A stretch of 5,356 bases of DNA. It comes from Synergistaceae bacterium (lineage in GTDB: Bacteria; Synergistota; Synergistia; Synergistales; Aminobacteriaceae). The stretch is from positions 1-5,356 of the forward strand of contig JAAYJB010000363.1 in the NCBI GenBank assembly GCA_012523155.1, given 5' to 3'. Every line of letters starts with the position of its first letter. Position 1 is the first letter of the stretch. Shown here one piece after another: positions 1-5,356 of the stretch. Position numbers and translations under genes: made by a program. The notes under the pieces are model-generated. The model had not been told where the DNA came from. It saw only the letters and a list, made by a program, of their open reading frames with translations, and did not search any database.

Positions 1-314
1 TCGCTTTCTTCGGCGAAGTGGACGGCGAAGAAGGACTCGACGGAGCCTTCGCCGTCGTGGACGAAATCGTGGCAGAAGCCATGACTGACGTGGAATACGA
101 GGACGCGAAGGAAACTGAAATCAACGGCATTCCGGCCGTCACCATAGACGGGGCCGGAAAAAGCGACGGAGAGGACGCATTCGTGAGCGTGGGCGTGCTC
201 AACGGCAAAGGGGACTTTCTCGGCCTCATGGTCTTCTTCGGCGAAGCGGATGCCCCAGAGAACAACGAAGCGGACGTGCAGGCCCTCCTTGGATCCCTTC
301 AGGCCGTAAAGTAA
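1..314 (+). CDS. Hypothetical acidic protein, 3' end only
   Basis: The first complete codon is at base 3, and 103 residues are visible before the TAA at 312-314. The frame is open to the left edge, so the true start lies outside; the GTG at 18 is internal and has no ribosome binding site. I do not recognise the family. The visible part is strongly acidic (many D and E, few K and R), has no membrane segment, and alternates short hydrophobic strands with helix-like stretches. A motif FFGE(V/A)D occurs at visible residues 2-7 and again at 78-83. The last residues, VQALLGSLQAVK, look like a closing amphipathic helix, as in small secreted alpha/beta domains of the PsbP/Mog1 type, but that resemblance is only an impression. 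No signal peptide can be judged because the N terminus is missing. A strong terminator follows at once, so this is the last gene of its transcript. Confidence 0.7.
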   Translation, partial: AFFGEVDGEEGLDGAFAVVDEIVAEAMTDVEYEDAKETEINGIPAVTIDGAGKSDGEDAFVSVGVLNGKGDFLGLMVFFGEADAPENNEADVQALLGSLQAVK

Positions 315-337
315 TTTCCCCGCACCGGTTTTGGAGG

Positions 338-370
338 GGAAGGAGCGGAGTTCCGCTCCTTCCTTTTTTT
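338..370 (+). terminator. Rho-independent terminator of the acidic protein gene
   Basis: An 11-bp perfect GC-rich stem (GGAAGGAGCGG at 338-348 with CCGCTCCTTCC at 353-363) closes a four-base AGTT loop and is followed by seven T residues (364-370). It starts 24 bases after the TAA at 312-314. On the opposite strand the hairpin is not followed by a T run, so it should stop rightward transcription only. Leftward transcripts from umuC would read into the hairpin without a proper U tract. Confidence 0.93.
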
Positions 371-409
371 ATCGTCCTTTCACCGGTAACACGGGTTTTT
401 TTGGGAGAC

Positions 410-1711
410 TCATATACCCTCCCCGGAAATCACGGGAAGCTTCTCCAGGTCCTCGAGGCGGAATCCCGAATGCCTGTCCTTCCGGGGGCGCCACGCCTTT
501 TCCCCCAGCAGTACGGCGGGAAGGAGCAGCGAACGTCCCGCCTCCCGGTTGAGCCTGTCCGCAGCCCTGGAGAGGGCCGATCCCCTGTCTTCCCTCTGTG
601 GAAAAAGAAGCAGCTGGGGACGCCTGGCGGATGAAAAACACCCCAGCCCCACCTCGGCCTTCTCGTAATCGTGCCCGTCGAGGTAAATTGAGGAAAGACT
701 CTCCACGGCCGCACGGATAAGATGAATATCGCTGTCGGTGGGCGGATCGAGAACCACCTCGGCCCGCCTGCCGTAAAAGGGCATCCGAAAGCGGCTGGTG
801 GAGATGCTCACTGAAAGGCTGCCCGCGAGGGACTGCTGGGTGCGCAGTCTCCTGCCCGCGACGAGGGTGAACTCCGTTACCGCCTCGGCGAGCCCCTCAC
901 GACTCCGGACAGGGGACGCAAAGGACCGGGAGGACTGGATGGACTTCTGGGGTTTCTGCTGCTCCTCCACCGGGAAACACCGGATACCGGCAAGTTCCCA
1001 TTTCGTTCGGAGTCCCCGGACGCCGAGGTGCTTCTCTACCCAGTCTTCCCTGGCATCCCTCAGCCGGATGGCCGTGGATATGCCCCTCCTTCGGAGGAAA
1101 TCGCTCCACCGCCGTCCGATCCCCCACACATCCTCCACGGGAATATCCAGTAAAAAGTCGTCCCAGGTCTCTCCGGGGAGAAAAGCGAACACCCCTCCCG
1201 TCTCCGGGTGTTTTTTGGCCCTGTCCGCCGCAAGCTTGGCCGCGGTCTTGGCGGGAGCTATCCCCACCGAGACTGGGATCCCCGTCTCCCGGAAGAGCAT
1301 CGACCGTACGTCCTTCCCCCATTCGAGGGGTGACAGCTCCGCGGAGGGAGGCAGCTCCAGAAAGGCCTCGTCCACTGAATAGGCCTCCATGGACGGAGTC
1401 ACCCGGCGGAGAGCCGCCATAACACGGGCGGACACTTCCTCGTAGAGTTGGAAATTGCTGGAAAACACCATGGTACCCTGACGTTCGAGAAAGGCCCTTA
1501 CCTTGAAGTAGGGTTCTCCCATTTTTACCCCGAGGGCCTTCACCTCGTTGGACCGGGCTATGACCACCCCGTCGTTGCTCGAGAGCACCACCACCGGACG
1601 CCCCTCGAGATCGGGACGGAAGAGTCGTTCGCAGGAGACGAAAAAATTATTGCAGTCACAGAGGGCGAGCAGTCTGCCGCATGGTTTCAGGACGGGTCCC
1701 GTATCACCCAT
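410..1711 (-). CDS. umuC: UmuC-like Y-family translesion DNA polymerase (Pol V type)
   Basis: This is the error-prone polymerase subunit that copies across damaged template bases during the SOS response. From the chosen ATG at 1711 it has 433 residues, close to E. coli UmuC (422). Visible blocks in order: the palm start LLALCDCNNFF with the first metal aspartate D19; the UmuC signature VVVLSSNDGVVIAR (40-53); YSVDEAFLEL with D114 and E115; the SVGIAPAKTAAKLAAD block (148-163); a helix-hairpin-helix IPVEDVWGIGRR (190-201); the little finger beginning around SRSF; and QLLLF at about 366-370, matching the QL-x-LF sliding-clamp motif. The steric-gate position is Phe (F24) where E. coli UmuC has Tyr. 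The C-terminal tail resembles the usual UmuC tail (DUF4113) but lacks a clear YTTR-type ending. The start is supported by GGGGAG at 1719-1724, seven bases upstream. The open frame extends to 1861, but that part lies over umuD and shows no conservation. It overlaps the umuD-like gene by 25 nt, which suggests translational coupling. Confidence 0.95.
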   Translation of the reverse strand: MGDTGPVLKPCGRLLALCDCNNFFVSCERLFRPDLEGRPVVVLSSNDGVVIARSNEVKALGVKMGEPYFKVRAFLERQGTMVFSSNFQLYEEVSARVMAALRRVTPSMEAYSVDEAFLELPPSAELSPLEWGKDVRSMLFRETGIPVSVGIAPAKTAAKLAADRAKKHPETGGVFAFLPGETWDDFLLDIPVEDVWGIGRRWSDFLRRRGISTAIRLRDAREDWVEKHLGVRGLRTKWELAGIRCFPVEEQQKPQKSIQSSRSFASPVRSREGLAEAVTEFTLVAGRRLRTQQSLAGSLSVSISTSRFRMPFYGRRAEVVLDPPTDSDIHLIRAAVESLSSIYLDGHDYEKAEVGLGCFSSARRPQLLLFPQREDRGSALSRAADRLNREAGRSLLLPAVLLGEKAWRPRKDRHSGFRLEDLEKLPVISGEGI

Positions 1712-1962
1712 GTCACCACTCCCCATACACGGGAGGATTCGAAGCGGGAGTCCAGTGTTGCAAGCCGCAGTCCCCTGTCGGTGGACAGTACCGCCTTTCG
1801 CCCCTCCGTGGGGGGAACCGCCCGGTCCACCACAAGGATCGCACCCGGTGCTTCGGCGCACCGGAGCAAAAAAGTGGAGGAAGGCCGGGGAAGAATCATA
1901 TCCAGGAGGCGCCCGGCGGTGCTGCCCTGGATCTCGTTGCTCCGCGTCATGTGAACGGCCAT
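1687..1962 (-). CDS. Compact UmuD-like protein lacking the protease dyad
   Basis: This gene encodes 91 residues, against 139 for E. coli UmuD. It is recognised by order and position: PSSTFLLR (27-34) matches the UmuD block before the cleavage-domain serine, ILVVDRAV (42-49) matches the strand after it, and VWGVVTWVIR (79-88) matches the C-terminal strand. Between the first two blocks only about eight residues remain, so the GDSM motif with the catalytic serine is absent. The DGE-x-TVKKL region is replaced by DRGLRLATL, so the catalytic lysine is absent too. The segment between that and the C-terminal strand is also shortened. The gaps are too short in any frame to hide the missing residues, so this is compaction rather than a simple frameshift. 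It should not self-cleave; whether it still serves as a UmuD'-like partner of UmuC or is a decaying relic is open. ATG 1962 is preferred over GTG 1971 because AAAGGAGA lies at 1972-1979, nine bases upstream of the ATG but abutting the GTG. Confidence 0.8.
   Translation of the reverse strand: MAVHMTRSNEIQGSTAGRLLDMILPRPSSTFLLRCAEAPGAILVVDRAVPPTEGRKAVLSTDRGLRLATLDSRFESSRVWGVVTWVIRDPS
1719..1724 (-). promoter_or_regulatory. Ribosome binding site of umuC, inside the umuD-like gene
   Basis: GGGGAG on the minus strand, seven bases before ATG 1711. It sits inside the last codons of the umuD-like gene and decides the UmuC start. An in-frame ATG at 1726 overlaps this site and has a poorer context. 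Confidence 0.6.
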
Positions 1963-1971
1963 GCAGAACAC

Positions 1972-1979
1972 TCTCCTTT
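1972..1979 (-). promoter_or_regulatory. Ribosome binding site of the umuD-like gene
   Basis: AAAGGAGA on the minus strand. It ends nine bases before ATG 1962 and directly against GTG 1971, so it selects the ATG. Confidence 0.75.
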
Positions 1980-2024
1980 AGAGAATTTTTGAGGTATAAT
2001 ACTTACATACTGTTTTCTTTTGAG

Positions 2025-2040
2025 AGTATAAATAAATACT
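2025..2040. promoter_or_regulatory. Palindrome over the umuDC -10: candidate SOS operator
   Basis: AGTAT-N6-ATACT is a perfect 5+5 inverted repeat that coincides with the -10 hexamer and the adjoining spacer, so a bound protein would block RNA polymerase. Further half-sites lie nearby: GTATAATAC at 1994-2002, itself a 4+4 palindrome, and ATAC at 2007-2010. It is not the E. coli CTGT-N8-ACAG box nor the Firmicutes GAAC-N4-GTTC box. LexA sites differ between phyla, so LexA is a reasonable but unproven binder. Confidence 0.45.
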
Positions 2041-2053
2041 ATAAGAATGTCAA
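2025..2053 (-). promoter_or_regulatory. Sigma70-type promoter of the umuDC-like operon
   Basis: On the minus strand a perfect -35 TTGACA (2048-2053) is followed by a 17-base spacer and -10 TATACT (2025-2030, five of six consensus bases). Transcription should begin near 2018, giving a leader of about 56 bases to ATG 1962. A near-consensus promoter is typical of genes held down by a repressor, as LexA does for SOS genes. Confidence 0.8.
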
Positions 2054-2072
2054 TAAGCATAAATATATACTT

Positions 2073-2084
2073 AAAGATATCTTT
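2073..2084. repeat. 12-bp perfect palindrome AAAGATATCTTT
   Basis: A perfect dyad in the intergenic region, upstream of both promoters: 20 bases beyond the umuDC -35 and about 130 bases before the ATPase promoter. It could be a regulator site or simply a product of local AT-richness. No partner copy was seen in the window. Confidence 0.4.
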
Positions 2085-2212
2085 TTTAAAGGGGGTGGAG
2101 AGTCGCCCGGCACTAAAAAAGAAAAGTCTGTTTTCCGTTTTTTCCTCTTTCCAGAGCTTCTTTATCCATGAAAATCCCACTCTTTTCCCGTCACAGCCCC
2201 GAACAAATCTAT

Positions 2213-2241
2213 TTGACTTTTTTTTGAAACAGGACTATCCT
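2213..2241 (+). promoter_or_regulatory. Sigma70-type promoter of the V-ATPase operon
   Basis: -35 TTGACT (2213-2218, five of six consensus) is followed by a 17-base spacer and -10 TATCCT (2236-2241, four of six). The predicted start is near 2248, leaving a leader of only about 16 bases before ATG 2264, just enough for the GGAGG at 2251-2255. This supports the subunit D gene as the first gene of its transcript. Confidence 0.65.
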
Positions 2242-2250
2242 GCCGTCTAC

Positions 2251-2255
2251 GGAGG
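2251..2255 (+). promoter_or_regulatory. Ribosome binding site of the subunit D gene
   Basis: GGAGG lies eight bases before ATG 2264 but only two before ATG 2258, so it favours the second ATG. Confidence 0.75.
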
Positions 2256-2263
2256 AAATGTTC

Positions 2264-2899
2264 ATGAGCCCAAAAATAGCCCCGACCCGGGGCAACATGG
2301 TGAAATTAGCGTCATCTATGAAGCTGGCGGAGAAGGGACACGACCTTCTTGAACAGAAGCGCACCATTCTCCTCCTGGAGCTGATGGGGAAAATCAGGGA
2401 GGCAAAGGATCTTCAACGCTCGCTGGAAGATGTTTTCTCGAAGGCCTATTTCAGTCTCCAGATGGCCGGTCTTTCCCTCGGCATCGAGAATGTGGAGGAA
2501 CTTTCCTACTCTGTTCCCGAGACGAATGATTTTACGATCCGCCTCCACTCTGTCATGGGAGTGGAGATCCCAAAAGTGGACCCTGTGGAAAAACCTCCCC
2601 AGCCGTGCTACTCCTTTCTGGGCACATCAGGAACCCTGGACAGCGCCTACCTCCACGCCAGCGAAGTGCTCTCCCTCATCGCACGGCTGGCGGAGGTCGA
2701 GACATCGGTGTACCGGCTGGCGGTGCAGATCCGAAGAACGTTCCGGCGGGTGAACGCCCTGGAAAAAGTCGTTATTCCCTACCATAAAAAAATGCTGGCT
2801 TGGATATCCAACGTGCTTGAGGAAAACGACAGGGAAGATTTTACCCGCATGAAAATAGCCCGCGAGGAAACTGAGCGGGAAGGAGGATGGGACATATGA
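2264..2899 (+). CDS. atpD: V/A-type ATP synthase subunit D (central rotor stalk)
   Basis: Subunit D is the long coiled-coil shaft that turns inside the A3B3 head and couples ATP hydrolysis or synthesis to rotation of the membrane ring. The product has 211 residues, the usual family length. It starts with the hallmark PTRGNM (7-12) and KGHDLLEQKR (24-33) in the N-terminal helix. It ends with the matching C-terminal helix RRVNALEKVVIP (161-172) and the charged END-RED run typical of the family. The more variable globular middle lies between. ATG 2264 is chosen over ATG 2258 from ribosome binding site spacing. The stop overlaps the next start as ATGA (2896-2899). It appears to be the first gene of the operon, although D is more often placed after A and B. 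The symbol varies between naming schemes (ntpD, atpD); this is not the F-type beta subunit that also carries the name atpD. Confidence 0.93.
   Translation: MSPKIAPTRGNMVKLASSMKLAEKGHDLLEQKRTILLLELMGKIREAKDLQRSLEDVFSKAYFSLQMAGLSLGIENVEELSYSVPETNDFTIRLHSVMGVEIPKVDPVEKPPQPCYSFLGTSGTLDSAYLHASEVLSLIARLAEVETSVYRLAVQIRRTFRRVNALEKVVIPYHKKMLAWISNVLEENDREDFTRMKIAREETEREGGWDI
2881..2886 (+). promoter_or_regulatory. Ribosome binding site of the G/H-like subunit gene
   Basis: AGGAGG lies within the end of the subunit D gene, nine bases before ATG 2896 and touching ATG 2887. It therefore selects ATG 2896 and removes three residues (MGH) from the longest frame. Confidence 0.8.
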
Positions 2900-3234
2900 A
2901 CCTGAGCGATGTACTGACATCTCTTTTGGCTGCCGAGGACGAGGCGGCGGATTCAGTGGAGGAGGCAAGGCGGAAAGCGGCCGACATTCTCCGGGAAAAC
3001 AGGGAAAAATTTGCAGCGGACCAGGAAGCCCGGCTCACCGCGGCAAGGGCCCAGGCGAAAGCAATAGTGGAATCAGCCAGGCATTCCGCCGAGCTCGAGG
3101 CAGCCCAGATCGCCGATATGGGAATGCGGGGACGTCAGAAAATGAAGGATCATTTTTTGGAGAAGGCTCCACAGGTGGTTGCAAAGCTTGCGGAAGAGAT
3201 CGCGGAGCGCTACGGGAAAAAAGGAGGGGCATAG
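2896..3234 (+). CDS. V-type ATPase peripheral stalk subunit (G/H-like)
   Basis: The product is a 112-residue, highly charged, almost wholly helical protein rich in Ala, Glu, Arg and Lys, with no Pro until near residue 91. This is the look of the long coiled-coil stator subunit (G in Thermus and yeast, AhaH in archaea) that pairs with subunit E to hold the head still against the rotor. The N-terminal half (DEAADSVEEARRKAADILRE) has regular small-residue spacing for a coiled coil, and the tail AEEIAERYGKKGGA is short and basic. Family assignment rests on composition, length and position between D and C rather than on a catalytic motif. ATG 2896 gives the ATGA overlap with subunit D and a well-spaced AGGAGG. 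Its TAG at 3232-3234 directly abuts the next start. It could be confused with other short coiled-coil proteins, but the operon context makes this reading the best. Confidence 0.82.
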   Translation: MNLSDVLTSLLAAEDEAADSVEEARRKAADILRENREKFAADQEARLTAARAQAKAIVESARHSAELEAAQIADMGMRGRQKMKDHFLEKAPQVVAKLAEEIAERYGKKGGA

Positions 3235-4362
3235 GTGTCCTTTCTCGCCGTCGGAGAGCGGGCTGCAGTTTCAGCGAAGGCCCGCGTCTACAGGGGAAGA
3301 CTGCTTTCCCCGGATGATTACCTCCGCCTCCTGGAGTTCGAGACGGTGGGCGAAATAGGAGCGTACCTGGCAAAATCCGAGGCGTACAGCCCCTATATTT
3401 CTGTCCCCTCTCCCGAATCTCTTCACCGTGGAGACCTTGAGGCGATCATCACTTCCGTCCCGCTTCTCGAGGAGATCCCGTTTTGCAGATATCTTGGCCC
3501 TGAGAGGTGCTCCCTTCTCCGGTCCTGGGGAGAACGGTTCGACGTGGATGTGATCAAGCGGGTGCTCCGGATGATCACTACGGGGATGGGCAACCGGGAG
3601 GCTCTCCGGAGAAGGGTGGCCACCGTCCCCATCACCGTGGCGAACGGTGAGAAACTCCTGGCGGCCCGGACCCTGAGGGATGTTCTCGATTCCCTTCGGG
3701 GATACCCGCTCTACAATATACTCTCCGAACCCCTGAAGCGCCTGGAAAAAGAAGGAGGCACCCTGTTCCGGGCTAAGATGGCCATGGACACTTTTTTTCT
3801 TACAAGGATCCTTTCCCGGGGCAGCAGGCTTCCGGGGAGCGAGGGTCATGGAGTCAGGCAGATCTTCGGGACCAGGGCAGATCTCATCAACATATACTGG
3901 ATCTACAGGAGCAGACGCTTTTTCTCACTGACACCGGAGGAGGCTCTTGGGATGACGCTTCCCGTCCGCTATCGGATCAGCTTCGAGACGCTGAGCTCCT
4001 TCGCCTTCGCACCCGACGTTCCCTCCATGGTGAAGCTGATCCGGGAAAGCGTATACGGCGGGGCCTTCGGAACGAATCACAGTGGTGAAACGACCGAGGT
4101 CAACGAAATGACCCTCGAGCACAACCTCTACAGGATCCTCTGGAAAAATGCCTCGAAAATTTTCAGATCCGGTTCCTCGGGGGTCCATGTTGTGCTCGCG
4201 TACCTGACACTGAGAGAGCTGGAGGTGAAGGACCTGTTCACAATAATCGAAGACGTGCGGTACCACTATGACAAAAAGAAGGCAAGGGAATTCCTGATCC
4301 ATCCTGCTGCGGCGTCCTTCGCCGGCCAGGAAAAGGAGGGTGTATCTCCGTGGCTGTCGTAG
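3235..4362 (+). CDS. atpC: V/A-type ATP synthase subunit C (AC39 / d-like)
   Basis: Subunit C is the funnel-shaped adaptor that links the central stalk (D, F) to the membrane c-ring; it is homologous to yeast Vma6 (subunit d). The product is 375 residues, somewhat longer than Thermus subunit C (about 323). It begins at GTG 3235, with AAGGAGG at 3221-3227 seven bases upstream and no gap after the preceding stop. The family shows as repeated helical units. KARVYRGRLLSPDDYLRLLE (15-34) is the conserved N-terminal arm. DVDVIKRVLR (103-112) and RADLINIYWIYRSRRF (214-229) are two copies of the D-x-x-N-x-x-x-x-x-R-type segment that recurs through AC39 proteins. No membrane segments are evident, fitting a soluble protein sitting on the ring. 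The last 13 nt overlap the subunit I gene. The symbol is scheme-dependent (ntpC/atpC). Confidence 0.9.
   Translation: MSFLAVGERAAVSAKARVYRGRLLSPDDYLRLLEFETVGEIGAYLAKSEAYSPYISVPSPESLHRGDLEAIITSVPLLEEIPFCRYLGPERCSLLRSWGERFDVDVIKRVLRMITTGMGNREALRRRVATVPITVANGEKLLAARTLRDVLDSLRGYPLYNILSEPLKRLEKEGGTLFRAKMAMDTFFLTRILSRGSRLPGSEGHGVRQIFGTRADLINIYWIYRSRRFFSLTPEEALGMTLPVRYRISFETLSSFAFAPDVPSMVKLIRESVYGGAFGTNHSGETTEVNEMTLEHNLYRILWKNASKIFRSGSSGVHVVLAYLTLRELEVKDLFTIIEDVRYHYDKKKAREFLIHPAAASFAGQEKEGVSPWLS
4334..4339 (+). promoter_or_regulatory. Ribosome binding site of the subunit I gene
   Basis: AGGAGG inside the end of the subunit C gene, ten bases before GTG 4350. ATG 4365 and ATG 4368 are in the same frame but are 25 or more bases away, so the GTG is preferred. 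Confidence 0.7.
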
Positions 4363-5356
4363 AAATGATGGGGATGTCCCTTATAGGCCCCCGGGAAGAG
4401 ATAGAGTCCCTGGCGTCGGAAATGCTGTCACAGGGGAACTTCGAGCCTGTCCCCCTCGAGTATGCCCTTGAGAGGAGGACTGCTTCTCTCTCCGCACCGG
4501 GAGGTTCGAGGATCTCCACCTTCCAGAAAAATCCCTATGACGATCTCCTGGAAAAGCTTGTCCGCATATGGAAAGAAGCAGGGGCAGAGTTCCCTGAGGA
4601 ACGGTCATGCAGCCGGTCCACCGCTTCTCTTTCCTTCGATGAGTGCTCCCGGCAGGTTCTTGACTCGGCAAAAAAACTCGAGATATGGAGAAAGCGTGCC
4701 GAGGTCCTGGAGGAGGAACGGGAAAAGCTCATGGCTGCCGGTGCTTTCCTCGACGCCCTGGCCTCCGCGGACAGGGACGTGGAAGAGACGCTGAAAACCA
4801 GGTTCCTCTCCATCACCTTCGGCCGCCTGAGTTCGGAAAACTTCAGAAGGCTTGAGGAAATGGCCGAGGTGACCCCGCTCCTGGTATTCCCGGTGGTGGC
4901 GGAAAAAGGATATGTCCTTGCCATCATCTTCTGTTCCAGGGACTACAGGGAGGAAGCCGAAAAAATATACCGGACGGTCTACGTGAAAGAGTATGACCTC
5001 GGGGATATTTTCGAGGGTGCCGGCGAGAATCTCCGCGACCGGCTCAGGGAACGCCGTTTTGACTATGAACGGGCCATAAGGGGGCTTCAGGACGCTCCCC
5101 GGAACTATTTGGGGAGGAGGCGGAAGGAGCTGGAGCGGCTCTACTGTGCCGTACACTCCCTCCAGAGAGTGTACGCCCTCTGCCAGAAACGGGGGGAGAT
5201 GAGCGGCATTTTCGTCCTGTCGGGAGTCATCCCTGCTTCCACGCTGGAACAGGTCGGTGAAGCGGTTAACAGGCTTGGGCCGAATACCCTGCTGCTTACC
5301 GAAAAGGGGTCGGAACTGCAAAAGCGGGGGAAGCAGCTGCCCACTTTACTGAAGAA
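4350..5356 (+). CDS. atpI: V/A-type ATP synthase subunit I, N-terminal part
   Basis: Subunit I (the a subunit of V-type enzymes) is the membrane stator that carries the ion half-channels and anchors the peripheral stalks. Only 335 residues are visible and the frame is open at the right edge. They correspond to the cytoplasmic N-terminal arm. The start VAVVEMMGMSLIGPREEIESL is the usual opening beta strand and helix. Long charged helices follow. Near the end SGVIPASTLEQV matches the family's WVP-x-x-D-like segment. The last residues, LPTLLK, match the (P)PTLLKN motif that precedes the first transmembrane helix. No membrane segment is seen, as expected because they follow this point. The start is GTG 4350, supported by AGGAGG and by the match of residues 1-12 to the family's N terminus. 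It overlaps subunit C by 13 nt. The open frame to the edge shows no sign of decay. Confidence 0.9.
   Translation, partial: MAVVEMMGMSLIGPREEIESLASEMLSQGNFEPVPLEYALERRTASLSAPGGSRISTFQKNPYDDLLEKLVRIWKEAGAEFPEERSCSRSTASLSFDECSRQVLDSAKKLEIWRKRAEVLEEEREKLMAAGAFLDALASADRDVEETLKTRFLSITFGRLSSENFRRLEEMAEVTPLLVFPVVAEKGYVLAIIFCSRDYREEAEKIYRTVYVKEYDLGDIFEGAGENLRDRLRERRFDYERAIRGLQDAPRNYLGRRRKELERLYCAVHSLQRVYALCQKRGEMSGIFVLSGVIPASTLEQVGEAVNRLGPNTLLLTEKGSELQKRGKQLPTLLK

Larger units (their letters stand above)
1963..2263. other. Divergent AT-rich intergenic region
   Basis: This 301-base stretch separates the leftward umuDC pair from the rightward ATPase genes and is much richer in A and T than the flanking genes, especially from 1980 to 2090. 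It contains both promoters, a 16-bp palindrome on the umuDC -10 element, scattered GTAT/ATAC half-sites, and a 12-bp palindrome. Open frames crossing it overlap these promoter elements or the real genes and resemble no known protein. No convincing terminator or structured RNA was seen here. Confidence 0.75.

Noticed and set aside
382..402. Second rightward terminator (CCG/CGG stem before a T run)
   Set aside because: Only three base pairs can form before the T run, too weak for a terminator. The strong hairpin at 338-370 already serves.
798..1382. Plus-strand frame of 194 residues opposite umuC
   Set aside because: It is the antisense shadow of conserved UmuC coding sequence, with low-complexity Ser/Arg composition and no family resemblance.
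1712..1861. N-terminal extension of UmuC by 50 residues (start near 1861)
   Set aside because: The extension lies over the umuD-like gene in another frame, is rich in Gly, Cys and Pro with no UmuC similarity, and ATG 1711 has a well-placed ribosome binding site.
1995..2000. Perfect TATAAT on the plus strand as a rightward promoter
   Set aside because: The bases 17 upstream (TCTCCT) do not resemble a -35. The hexamer is better explained as part of the GTATAATAC half-site cluster in the umuDC leader.
2008..2028. E. coli-type LexA box beginning TACTGT
   Set aside because: The distal half reads AGAGTA rather than ACAGTA and the spacing is off by one, so it does not meet the CTGT-N8-ACAG pattern.
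1947..2180. Minus-strand frame of 77 residues with a hydrophobic stretch
   Set aside because: It runs through the umuDC promoter and over the umuD start, begins at a GTG without a good ribosome binding site, and its hydrophobic stretch follows from AT-rich DNA.
2047..2352. Plus-strand frame of 101 residues overlapping the subunit D start
   Set aside because: It overlaps the ATPase promoter and the D gene in another frame and resembles no known protein. A GGGGGTGG near 2091-2098 looks like a ribosome binding site, but only a GTG inside that same run follows.
4605..5321. Minus-strand frame of 238 residues opposite subunit I
   Set aside because: It is antisense to a well-matched subunit I frame and has no recognisable motif.

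Overview
The window is GC-rich, gene-dense bacterial DNA with strong AGGAGG-type ribosome binding sites and short gene overlaps. A bacterial V/A-type ATPase operon next to a umuDC-like pair fits an anaerobic bacterium. The gene style is reminiscent of Synergistota, but this is an inference from protein character only; clostridia, spirochaetes or other V-ATPase carriers are not excluded.

Layout. (1) Bases 1-314, plus strand: the 3' end of an acidic protein of unknown function, followed by a textbook intrinsic terminator (338-370). (2) Bases 410-1962, minus strand: a two-gene umuDC-like operon. The second gene encodes a full-length UmuC-type Y-family DNA polymerase with intact catalytic acidic residues and a clamp-binding motif. 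The first encodes a 91-residue UmuD-like protein that keeps the flanking UmuD sequence blocks but has lost the GDSM serine block and the catalytic lysine, so it should be unable to cleave itself. (3) Bases 1963-2263: an AT-rich divergent intergenic region. It holds a near-consensus promoter for umuDC (TTGACA-N17-TATACT), a 16-bp palindrome lying on its -10 element (candidate SOS operator), a second 12-bp palindrome, and a promoter for the ATPase genes (TTGACT-N17-TATCCT). (4) Bases 2264-5356, plus strand: V-type ATPase subunit genes in the order D (central rotor stalk), G/H-like peripheral stalk, C (rotor-to-ring adaptor) and I (membrane stator, running off the window). They are tightly packed, with ATGA overlap, direct abutment and 13-nt overlap at the three junctions.

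Functionally there are two unrelated modules back to back: damage-inducible translesion synthesis reading left, and ion-translocating ATPase assembly reading right. The ATPase order is unusual in that the rotor subunit D leads and the catalytic A and B genes are not in view; they are presumably downstream or elsewhere. The most unusual object is the compact, apparently protease-dead UmuD homologue still coupled to an intact polymerase gene. I did not find a convincing wholly new system.
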